Positions 1 to 9,778 of a DNA stretch of 64,000 bases are shown piece after piece. Source of the stretch: Owenia fusiformis (lineage: Eukaryota > Annelida > Polychaeta > Sabellida > Oweniidae); NCBI GenBank assembly GCA_903813345.2, contig CAIIXF020000011.1:26590166-26654165 (forward strand), in the 5' to 3' direction. The translations under genes and the position numbers were made by a program. The stretch's first letter is position 1, and every line of letters begins with the position of its first letter. The notes under the pieces are model-generated. The model was given only the letters and a program-made list of their open reading frames with translations, did not search any database and was not told the DNA's origin.

Positions 1-151
1 TCGATTTGATGAAACGCTCAGATGAACCCTGACGGTAGATGGAGAAGTGTTTAACTTTATATGTAACAGTGAAAAATATGTTTGTGTGCAACAGTTCGAT
101 CGTTAACGTACCACTGTAAAAACTGATTTCCGAATATATTTTATTGTATAG

Positions 152-2558
152 CATTTACAAGTGACGTATGGACTGCTGGTAACCCGGATGATGCAGGAGA
201 TTGGAAATGGAACAACACTGGAGAATATTTCTTTAATGGTACGACCCTGCTCTCCATCAGGTAGCTTCCTTTTCCTATTTATCTAGTACATGTTTGTTGT
301 GTCTTCCCATGCATAGACGCAGCATCCTTATCTAGATAGATCTCCTCCAATAAAGTGTGCTGAGATTGTTGCCGGTCAGATCGACGAGACAAAAATTACG
401 AATCCCATGATTACTATCTATGAACTCACATTTCGTCTTTTTAAATTAACAGATACACTAATTGGGCCCCCTTGGAACCAGATAATTCGGGAGACAGGAT
501 GCAATTGTTGGGAGCAAGTAACTTTCTCTGGGATGATACACCGGGCACTGACACTAAAGCTTACATATGCGAGAGACCTTTCCTAGGTTAGTATACATTT
601 CGCCTGAGTCACATTTGATCTACGGCAATCGTACGGCGGCCGTAGCTTCTCAAAATCAAGAAAAATATGCATGCATAAGATATAGGGATACGCAGTACGA
701 TATAGATTTTCTATATCGATTTTGTGAAGTCTCGGCTACGGTACGGCCACCATACGACCGGCATAGATCAAATGTGACTGAGGCGTTCACGACCCACTAT
801 GCACTATTGATTTCACTCCCCCGATGGACTATAATCATGCCGGTTCATATTTGGACTTTTTATATCCATAACATGTACGTGGTGAGAAAACTACTTCTGA
901 GACTGGAACTATATAAATTGACTTCATTTCCGATACCTACAATTTTCTAAATTTTTTCCTTAATTTCGGAAATTGATGACAAATGTGATGAATTTTAACA
1001 ATCTTCATCTTAATATACCGATAAGAAAGAAAGAAATCCACATTTTCATAAAAATCGTTTCGAAGAAAGATATGGTTTGCATACTGTAACTATTTGGAGG
1101 GACATCTGAGAGGGCCCATCCTTTCGAAAGTATCGATTGAGAGAGAATCAATGCATATTTGATAAACCTAGGAAATATGAAGATGATCTCGACAATTATT
1201 TCCTCTTTACGCTTATTCTAAATCACTTGACTTTTTATAGGTGGTACTGGGGGTCCGCCAGGGACGGGTGGTCCGCCTGGTACTGGGGGTCCGCAAGGAC
1301 AACCCGGTTCTGATGGATCCCCGGGTATACCTGGAGAACCAGGTCTGCCTGGACCACCGGGCAATAGCACAGGAGGTGGGGGACCAGGATTCCCTGGTTT
1401 GGTTGGTCCGCAAGGTCCAAGGGGGTTAGCTGGACCACAGGGTTAGTACGTTTTTACAAACCATTTACACAATTATCAAACACTAATGTTAACTCATGCA
1501 TTATATTAAGTCAATTAAGTCATTTTGTCAAAATATTGTTTGTTGAGTGCCGATATCAATTTCGCACAGGTCCCCCGGGAAGGCGGGGAGAAGACGGTAG
1601 AAAAGGAATGGATGGTGCCCCTGGAACCCCCGGAAGGAATGGCCTTCCAGGGCTACGAGGGCGGCCAGGTTATCCCGGACCCCCAGGACGTATCATACCA
1701 TTCTTCGGATCACCCGGACTCTCTGCAAACCGTGTATTTCCAAATCCATTTGCCCAGAGTCCAGGAAGATCGCAGGCCATGGTTGGCGATCCTGATGCTA
1801 ATGACGACTCTATTACCAAAGCTCAGATTACAGGTGATCATATCCATACACGCAACAGTTGGGTCTCTGCATTCGTCATGTATATTTACTCTGATTGTGG
1901 CATTTCCCTTTATATTAATTGATGTCGACTAATATGAAAAAGTGCCTGCTTCAGACACATTCACGTCCCGGGATTCACGTATGGGACATCCATTTCCTAA
2001 GTTTGGAGTTGAAATCTGTATTCGGGGGAGGATGTTATACCAGTACGACATCTATTAAACAGAGCATTCTGTAAATCCATCATTGTATGCAGCTTAAAGT
2101 TATAGATTGCCCAAAATCACCTCACAAGCACAACTAATCATGATCGTGTAGGTAGCTATATGTAATAAGGCAAGCGAGAAAGTTAATAGATTTTTAATTG
2201 GAACTGTACAAATTATGGTCACCTGTCCAATTCCCACCGGCATGGATGTAGACTGATCATTCTCAAAATTCATTTCGTTCGTGTTTAATTTTTTGTAAAA
2301 TATTGCCATTGCTAAAGTCAATTCCAGTTGTATTTACAGTGGCACATTAATTTCCGACGATCCACCTCATCTATTAATTGTTTGTGGTATTTTGCAGGCA
2401 AATGGAGGATAATGGAAATCTTAATGGTCATACTTTTCGGGATTGTTGTAACCATAGCAACGATCAAGACGATCGCAATGTGCAGAATGAAATCAAGGAT
2501 CCAAAAGTTGGAGAAGCAAGTTGACTTGAAAAAAGATGAAAATATCTCTATGTATTGA
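152..2558 (+). CDS. C-type lectin / collagen-stalk / transmembrane protein (5' end missing)
   Basis: Five exons can be joined in frame: 152-260, 453-586, 1241-1441, 1570-1833 and 2398-2558 (stop TGA). All have AG/GT borders, and the last three junctions are phase 1, splitting a Gly codon. Exons 1-2 encode the end of a C-type lectin domain: [11 protein letters not shown], then FLWDD (WND-like) and YICERP with the last conserved Cys. Exons 3-4 encode about 40 Gly-X-Y triplets with one break that holds an N-glycosylation site (NST), then a linker. The last exon encodes a hydrophobic helix of about 25 residues and a short charged, coil-prone tail. The likely product is a type I membrane protein with an outward lectin head on a collagen stalk, perhaps for carbohydrate recognition or adhesion. 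The usual inner Cys pair of the fold (in EDC and WNDxxC) is absent and EPN reads EPD, so sugar binding is uncertain. Earlier exons lie left of the window. Confidence 0.8.
594..690 (+). repeat. Dispersed repeat, copy 1 (in lectin intron)
   Basis: The stretch from about 594 to 690 is closely matched, with substitutions and small gaps, at 6722-6812. Both copies share the phrases GTCACATTTGATCTA and CGTAGCTTCTCAAAATC. Neither copy has inverted ends or a coding frame that both keep, so the family is unknown. The first copy sits in the intron between the lectin and collagen exons. Confidence 0.6.
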
Positions 2559-2729
2559 TCGTTATTGTATTTCGGTAATATAAAACAACTCGGATTTCTT
2601 GAGAACTCGAAGTTCGTATAGATACTGTACATGATATGCTTATTAGAGTATACAGACTAAGAAGTTATTTTCGTGATTTCTATTGTCACTGCTACCCACC
2701 TAGTTACACAGACGTATCGTCAGTGTATC

Positions 2730-2760
2730 ATGGCTGAACTACTTCCAGGATTTGAATTTG
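2730..2760 (+). other. Mini-exon in left arm of element A (start codon + splice donor)
   Basis: ATG plus nine further codons reading MAELLPGFEF, then a single G and the donor GTAAGAT at 2761. The ATG lies 43 bp inside the element tip. The exon length (31 nt) and phase equal those of the right-arm copy. No downstream coding exon is left inside this element, so the exon could only be used if it spliced to something outside. Confidence 0.55.
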
Positions 2761-3152
2761 GTAAGATATTTTTATTTCTCGATTTACATCTACTTATAAG
2801 TCACGATGTGGATTATAATTTGGCTCGAAGTTATGGGAGATAGTCTAGTTTGAGAATGCGTCGATCGTTTTAGGTTTGGTGTGTTAACGAAGACGCATTT
2901 CACATATTTAGTCCGTCGCTTTTGTTACACTGACGATCGGCATTAATATTGCCAATATTACACTGATATTGGTCGTTCGTCAGTGTAACAAAAGCGAGGG
3001 ACTAAATACGTGAATTGTATCTTCGTTAACATATAAAACCTAAAACCATCGACACATTCTCAAACTAGACTATCTTCCTTAACTTCGAGCCAAATTATTA
3101 TCCACAACGTGACTTATAAGTAGGTGTAAATCGGGAAATAAAAAAATCTTAC

Positions 3153-3183
3153 CGAAACCTAGTCCCGGAAGTAGTTCCGCCAT
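3153..3183 (-). other. Mini-exon in right arm of element A
   Basis: Mirror copy of the left mini-exon on the minus strand: MAELLPGLGF, then G and GTAAGAT. It is the same 31-nt length despite several substitutions. The 5' part contains ATGGCGG next to ACTTCCGG, which resemble YY1-type and ETS-type promoter sites found at many animal gene starts. Confidence 0.55.
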
Positions 3184-3687
3184 GATACACTGACGATATG
3201 TCTGTGTAACTAGGTGGGTAGCAGTGATTGTGGGTATGAAATCATTCCAACGGCAGGTTAATGCCTGTGGATAGTGAGTGTGGGTAATTGATTAGGAAAG
3301 AGAATATAGACACTCCGTTACAGGTATATACAGTATTTACAAATATATATATTTACAATTATGGAAAACTAAAAAATCTTATGTGAATACACTGTAAATA
3401 CGGTTTAAATACAAAAAGTCTTGCACAGACTACGTTTTTGACGATGTTGTTTGAAATCGCATTCATTCATACAAATCAAACTACCACCGTGTTTCTGAAA
3501 AAGTAGCGTAACTAGAACCAATCACAATTTACAGATGGAGTCAGAAAACATAGATGACTCAATTTAAGAAAACATACTAATGAAGAAGCCTGTGGATGTC
3601 TGTAAAATAAACAATTAAAATACGAATCCCCTTCTACATAATGGCAAACTACTATTTTCCACATTCAAGACACAAGGTATTAAATCG

Positions 3688-5388
3688 TTACAATTGTGTT
3701 TCCTCACTCTCATTGTTTATAATAGCCATGCCAGTTGGCGTCTCATCATCGTCTAACTCAGGTGTTTCCTTAAAACTACTGATAGATTCCTCGTCGAAAT
3801 CAATCGTTAAAACATTTTCGTTTTCAATCATTTCATTGTTGTCATCGTTACCATAAGTTTCCGGTGGTGGAATGATGCAGTCGTCATATGGTCCTGCAGT
3901 AATCATAACATCTGATCCAAAGCTAAAATTCCCTTGTACATCGGTGTCATATTTTGAATCAATGATGTCATAGTTTGATTCAATTATGTCAATGTTTGAA
4001 CCAAGTGCGTCCCGGTTGCAAAATACAGTTTGGACTGAGTCTGTATTATTTGAAGAGTTTATGTTGTTATTTCTAACAGGTGCTATGCTATCATTGTCAG
4101 GAACATTGTCTGTTGGCGTCTCATTTGTTACATGTTTGTCCCTTGCATCTCCGACCGTAGTGTAGTGTGCATGTGTTACTGCTGTATCGTCATGTACAGT
4201 GTGATCACGATCTTCCATATTTTGATTATCGTCCACAGTTAAATTTTCCGCGTTGGCATTAGCGATAACAGTATCAGTTACAGTCTGAATTGAGGTATCT
4301 GCTTCATGATTGGCATTTGTACTGTTTTGGGTCAGTGGAGTGTTTCGATCTTTTTTATTTATACGCCTACAGCAATAACATAGGATCAATTTTAGTTCCT
4401 TTCTGAAAGACCGTGCACTTAAACAATACAAGGAAAAATTGAAAGCATTATTGGAGTAATATAATAAGTTGACAATTTGCCACAGTATATGCACCCAGCC
4501 CTCGTATTCTGTCTTGGGGGCCCTGCCAAATACATTCCACTGTCCTATGATCATAACGAGCAGTGGCGTGGTGGTGACCACGAACACAACGCTAGCGGCG
4601 ATGAGCATAATAGTAGCGTTAGTGAGGCGGTATGGAACACGATGTTTTGAGTTACGAGTGAATACAGAGGCCGTTAATGACTGTCTTTGAACACGGGAAT
4701 GAACAATATGGGTAACAAGGATAATGTTTCCGATTATGATGATCGAACTTGGGAGAACTGTAACTAAAAGAAAATCAACCCAGACGTAGATCTCATCGTA
4801 GAAAACCCCATAAGACGGTTTCATGTAATAACATTCCTTATGTTCAAAGTTAGTCTCGTCTGATGATTCTACCCCGAACATCCATATGAAGTGACAGTTC
4901 ACTACTAGGAATATAAACAATAGAATCCCCAAAGATGTGGCTGCTTTTGCTCGAGAGCAAATTATCTTAACCTTAAGTGGTTTGGTAACAGCGAAGAGTC
5001 TTTCAATAGTCAAAGCACATAGTATCCAAGAGTCAAACTGACTAAACACATACAGGAGGTAGATAAACAACTTGCATGCGACATCGGAAGCAGTGCGAAT
5101 GTCGTACTGCGTGAAGGCGACCAGCCAACGTCTGAGAAGACCTGTGTATAACACAATGATGTCAGCAATAGCCAATACACAAAGGTACATGCTGGAGCTT
5201 TTCCTTCGCATTTTCGGTTGCAACATGATTATGATGACAAAGAGATTACCGAATGTCCCAAACGCCAAAATAAACGGGGGAACGTAGTGCATAAATCCAT
5301 CTGCGATTTTTGTCAGATACGCCACATGTTCTAATTGGATGGAGTCATCCTTATTGGGTGGCATAAGTGTCATTTGACTTTCGTTCAT
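3688..5388 (-). CDS. Rhodopsin-family (class A) GPCR, peptide-receptor-like
   Basis: A single uninterrupted 566-codon frame encodes a seven-helix receptor. Helix 1 has GNLFV (residues about 36-56) and helix 2 has LAIADIIVLY. The helix 3 Cys is in DVACKL and the G-protein motif is ERLFAV in place of DRY. The ECL2 Cys is in KECYYMK and helix 5 has the Pro in VLPSSI. Helix 6 has TTTP where CWxP is usual, and helix 7 reads NNAFNFSLYC in place of NPxxY. That helix 7 form is typical of invertebrate FMRFamide-type and related neuropeptide receptors, so a peptide ligand is likely though unproven. A Cys pair-rich segment (CYCC) after helix 8 could be palmitoylated. The long C-tail (about residues 350-566) is Asn/Asp/Thr-rich and probably disordered, with many possible phosphorylation sites. 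The ATG is preceded by in-frame stops. Intronless GPCR genes are common and may reflect ancient retroposition. Confidence 0.88.
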   Translation of the reverse strand: MNESQMTLMPPNKDDSIQLEHVAYLTKIADGFMHYVPPFILAFGTFGNLFVIIIMLQPKMRRKSSSMYLCVLAIADIIVLYTGLLRRWLVAFTQYDIRTASDVACKLFIYLLYVFSQFDSWILCALTIERLFAVTKPLKVKIICSRAKAATSLGILLFIFLVVNCHFIWMFGVESSDETNFEHKECYYMKPSYGVFYDEIYVWVDFLLVTVLPSSIIIIGNIILVTHIVHSRVQRQSLTASVFTRNSKHRVPYRLTNATIMLIAASVVFVVTTTPLLVMIIGQWNVFGRAPKTEYEGWVHILWQIVNLLYYSNNAFNFSLYCLSARSFRKELKLILCYCCRRINKKDRNTPLTQNSTNANHEADTSIQTVTDTVIANANAENLTVDDNQNMEDRDHTVHDDTAVTHAHYTTVGDARDKHVTNETPTDNVPDNDSIAPVRNNNINSSNNTDSVQTVFCNRDALGSNIDIIESNYDIIDSKYDTDVQGNFSFGSDVMITAGPYDDCIIPPPETYGNDDNNEMIENENVLTIDFDEESISSFKETPELDDDETPTGMAIINNESEETQL

Positions 5389-7334
5389 CCTTTATGAGCT
5401 CCTTATGTTATCATCCAAAATAGTATCGCTTGGTGTTTTTGTATATATCCAACAGTTGGTTCATTTGAAATCGTTAACATGTTCATTCAGTGTGGTTGGC
5501 TCCAGGCTTAGAGTAGTAACTATAGTACATCTTCTGGTGACCAGCACAATTTCCAATCTCGTTGTCTGAAGCCGTTGATTGTATGCCTCTGACATTGCAG
5601 AGTATACCACCAATAATAGAACGATAACCGCACTCATCCAGGGATGGAGTCATCTGAAATTGAGAGTCGATCGTAGGTACCCTAGGCTTTAACTTGTACT
5701 GTCAAGGCTATATCATTTATTAGGTGTATAATAAATCGGAATAAATCCCACAACTTCTCTATGTAAAACACCCATGTAGACTTATCCAGTACTATTATGG
5801 TTTTTTTTCAAATTTTTCCACATATGGATTATATAAATGTTGAAGTATATTATCCAATTTATCTTATTTCAAATTTCATCTTCCGTGTTAGCCATTAAAA
5901 GTATGCAATGATTTTCCAATCTCCTAGTTTCACCTGTTAATGAGGCTATACTATAATTTACAAAACACAGTTGTCAACTGTAAACTTAATAACAATATTG
6001 TACCAATTACATCATTTTTATTAGTCGTATTATGTTTGCCATCTGGTCATTCAATTATCTTACAAGTTGTTCAAGCGTTTGGTACAGTATATATTTGAAT
6101 GTCAGCATCGTTCATTTTAGTATTAAAACAGCATGTTCGCATGTGTTGTGATTATTGAGGTCAAAAATGATTGCCAAAACACCTGTTCTGTTCAATAGTT
6201 AAAAATAATTGAAAATATGTTTGCTCATTTTCCGAGTTCATTCTGAAAGAATAAATTATATTGTTTTGTTTTGACAACTTAATTAACGTATATACGAGTA
6301 AATATAGGATGTTTTTTGTTGTAAGCAATTTCCTGATTTGCAACTTCTTTCAGTAGTATCATGGTTGGACCCGAGCTCGGGGCTTTCTTTAATACAAATT
6401 GCCCATTGTATCGGTTGTAAGTATCCATAGTGTAGGTTCATTTATATAATGACCAGCGTTCTGTGTCCCGTAGGAGTCGGTAAATAATCTCTATAGTTTC
6501 CAATTCCAATTTGTTATATAAGTAACAACAATTACACGCAGACAATAGTCAATAGCTGCTAGATTCCTTTTATGTTTTTCTGTTAATGCCAATGTACCAA
6601 CTAACAGGCTATGGCCATTCCTTGGTATTTACATACAAATTTTAAAAGCGGATAATCCAAATGCGTCCATTGACTCGGCATATACGTACAAGCGTGATTT
6701 CCTCGTGATTCGGTGCTTTTCAATAATTAATGCCTCAGTCACATTTGATCTAGGGCAACCGTATAATGCGACCGTAGCTTCTCAAAATCGAGAGAAATGT
6801 GCATCATAAAATTTAATTTGTGGAGTTTGGCATCCCTTGGATGCATTATCCTAGAGTAACAATACCAGTCTGTTTGATTTAGTGTAGAAATAAATAATAT
6901 TTGCGCCTTTTTCGTTTTTTTCAGCTTGTTTTGAAATATATGTTATTACCCCTATTAGGAAACATATCAATTTGCGATAAAACTTAAATGGTTGCTTTTG
7001 GGATTGGTATATCCCATATGAAGCCTACCAGAAATTAAAATCAGAAAAAATCCTGTGCATTGTGGAAAAAATCTGAAAATTTACGACCCATTTTGATAAC
7101 TTTGGCCTATAAAGGCCGAGTAATGCCCAAAAAGTCCTAATTTATTTTCCTGGTGCCCCCTGGATCCGCCATCCGCCAGGGTTGAAGCCCCCATAGTTAG
7201 TTATATTGTAGTTTTACCCAAGTGTGATATGTTAAACCTGGGCAAACAATCAACATTGGTTTATTTTTGAAGTTTAGCATTTATAGAAACGATTCAAATA
7301 GAACGCTTTTGCTACGTGAGTGATGTCACGATTG
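5389..7334. other. Intergenic, no gene seen
   Basis: Upstream side of the GPCR. The sequence is AT-rich with no frame longer than about 60 codons and no splice-flanked exon I could support. It holds the second copy of a dispersed repeat (6722-6812). The GPCR promoter presumably lies just above 5388, but I see no clear TATA box. Confidence 0.5.
6722..6812 (+). repeat. Dispersed repeat, copy 2
   Basis: Matches 594-690 in the same orientation with scattered differences. The phrase GTCACATTTGATCTA and the later CGTAGCTTCTCAAAATC are shared. Confidence 0.6.
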
Positions 7335-7935
7335 TTACGCGAAATCTGGCATATATTCATGGTTGCGTAGTATTTGTGATACGGGTGAATATGCCATACT
7401 CACCTGCAGTATATGGCATATTCCGCAGTTGGGTCGGGTGTGGCATATTCCGCAGTGAATATGTGATACATTGATTTCAGTGAATATCCGATACTCAACT
7501 GCGGAATATATCATACTCACTTGCGGAATATGCCATATGCCGCAGGTAAGTATGACATATACCGTAGGTTAAAATGTGATACAGAAAGCCTTGATTTGAT
7601 TGGTTACGAGAATCGAATCTAAATGTAAAACTACGCTGGATTACCAATTGTTAGTGCTTCGAGTACCAATATACTGGATTTATTGAGTAAGTTTATTACG
7701 TGAGATTGCTGAGTGATACTTCTGCATTAGTTCACATACTCAATACACTTTACTGTTGATTCAGTAATCATAATAATAATTCAAGTTATAAACTTTTACC
7801 CGGTTCATTCAATCGATGCAAACTCGACAATGCACTTCCGTATTTTTCATTGGTAAGTGAGTATGCCATATACCGCAGCTGAATCTGCCATACACCGCAA
7901 GTAAATATGCCATATTCGTTTTGGAATATGACATA
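7335..7935. repeat. Cluster of short palindromic motifs (GGCATATTCCGCAG type)
   Basis: A motif close to ATGCCATATACCGCAG, and its complement, recurs about ten times in both orientations. One group spans 7340-7575 and a second 7855-7935. Neighbouring copies are often linked by GTGAGTATG or its complement, so many pairs form near-palindromes around TATGGCATA. Spacing is irregular and copies are diverged, unlike a normal microsatellite. Short reading frames here are by-products. Confidence 0.6.
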
Positions 7936-8125
7936 TATTTGTTTCGTGTTTAGCGCGTAACAACTTGCAAAATATCTTTGATACATGGCACATAAGATAT
8001 GACATTTTATTATTGACATAGTGTGTATTTTTTTCAATCTTTGCATTTGGTATTAAAAATGTTGCACTGTATAGTGGGATAATATTAATTTATGATTAAA
8101 AAATTCAACGTTTCTTTGAAAAATG

Positions 8126-8445
8126 GCGGGAATTCAAGGAGGATTGGCTCCCAGAATCGAAGTCGATATTTTCCAACAATGAAAACGCAGAAATGTAGTT
8201 ATTTTCTGAAATTATAACCGATTATAAATTCAAAATAAACAGTTCAAAATATTCGAAACAATGTCTCGATCATTTCTTGTGAGTTTTGGAATTTTTCGTT
8301 AGGAAATAAGACCAAAATTCACAATTCAAATGTTGAAGTGAACAAAATGGCGGTCGTTGGAATTCAAATTTTGTAGCACGACATGCCCATATATGGGACA
8401 GAATATCGATGTTGCACTCTGGGAGCCAATCCTCCTTGGCGTATC
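8126..8445. repeat. Inverted repeat, arms about 45 bp
   Basis: AAGGAGGATTGGCTCCCAGA near 8138 is repeated as its complement near 8420-8440. The match continues into a GATATTC-like segment on each side, with about 230 bp between arms. I see no target duplication. It may be a decayed MITE. Confidence 0.5.
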
Positions 8446-9778
8446 TGAGAAATGAAAAGCTGCCAACTTTTTTCCGGCAACATAACCAGAAATCCATACA
8501 GAAAGTCAGACATTGGCTTATCTTCTAATTGCCCCATTACTGAGATTGCTTATCATCGCTAGCATCGTTACCCGTGAAACTTATACTCCTCTCCTACAAT
8601 TCACTATTAGGGCCTGCTACTCTGAGTACAGAGTATTGTATTACAGCATGCTAGCAGCATAGACGCTGGATGATTTTGAGGTTATACATAGTGGCACTGT
8701 AACTCAATAACTTGTGTCCCTGATTCTGAATAAATGTAATAAAGAATGCCTGCAGTTAAAGTTAAGTTTTACATGAGACCTAATTCTATCACAGTAACTT
8801 CCTTCACATGTTCGATCGCCAGTAAAACATTCACACAAAATGACAGAATTAGGGAAAGGAACAAGGAAAGCTCCATAAATGTATGGGGATAGGGAGGTCA
8901 TGGGCTAACAGTGCAAGATCTTAACGTTTTGTATTTGAATTTATAGCTAGAATAATGGGTGCATTTGACTTTTTAACCCAAATTGATGTTTGATGCACTA
9001 AAAAGTTTTACTAATTGCTTTAGTTGTTTTGACGATTTATATAATAAATTCATAATGCACAAAAATCCCGGACTAAAATCAGCTGTTCTTCAGTCTGGTT
9101 TGTTTTGGTACACTTTGTATCTAATGTACTTAGTCTACTAAATTGATTTCAAGAACTGGTATACGTGAGATTTAATGCAGGATATTTCATACAGACTATA
9201 AACTACCACCTTTGATTAAAGTGTGTATGCTGATTTGCGCATTCCCTCACTTTCTTCAAAAAAAATAGAGAATAATTTCAAAATTACATGAGGAGAAACA
9301 CACTCGGACATGTGCCACAACATAGTATATATTCAGTCTTATTTATAATATATTTCACTCTGGAATTAGGCACAATGATGGTTGTATTTTATTTACAAGT
9401 AGGCTACATCTTGTTAGATGTGAAAACAGCATCAAGTTTCAACAGAGCTGCTTGGAGCACTTCTAATCAGTTGTGTTGACAGCTCTCCTACATTAGCGGG
9501 TCTATTACTGATAAAGAAAGTGTCCGCTCTTTTCTGGAAATGATTTTTTTCTAAAATAAATTCATGACAAATACTTTAAAAACTTTAAAAGTTCATTGCG
9601 ACCATTCGAGTCATTCGAATGTGAATCTTAAATTTGATTGGTTTAATTGTGTAATGCATTTTTACCTATACGATTCGAATTTTGCACTATTCGATTTGTG
9701 TTATTTTGACGTTCGCAAATTCGACGCATCGGGTTCTTCAGTTTGGAGGGAAGAAAATTATTTAAAAAACCTACAAAA
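8446..9778. other. Intergenic, upstream of F-box gene
   Basis: No conserved coding sequence or well-formed element recognised. The stretch presumably holds the promoter of the F-box gene; the 5' UTR should end at 9778. Confidence 0.4.

Larger units (their letters stand above)
2687..3226. mobile_element. Foldback DNA transposon, CACTG ends, 5-bp TSD (element A)
   Basis: This 540-bp element is almost wholly an inverted repeat, each arm about 260 bp, with a short centre near 2940-2975. The ends are CACTGCTACCCACC and its complement. A perfect 5-bp target duplication ATTGT flanks it (2682-2686 and 3227-3231). Each arm holds an ATG mini-exon ending in a GTAAGAT donor, facing inward. The motif ACACAGACG-TAT-CGTCAGTGT lies between tip and ATG, and relatives of it recur near the centre. 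There is no transposase ORF, so the element is non-autonomous. The CAC start and 5-bp TSD would fit a Transib/RAG-like transposase, but that is inference. Confidence 0.88.

Noticed and set aside
1525-1932. 135-codon plus-strand frame over the second collagen exon
   Set aside because: It is a different frame from the Gly-X-Y reading. The collagen frame has matching splice phases on both sides, so this one is a shadow.
3641-5287. Plus-strand frames opposite the GPCR
   Set aside because: They are shadows of the GPCR coding sequence on the opposite strand.
8090-8140. AAAATGGCGGGAATTC at 8120 as another transposon-borne start exon
   Set aside because: No CACTG tip, no target duplication and no splice donor in a matching position; the nearby inverted repeat does not include the ATG on both arms.
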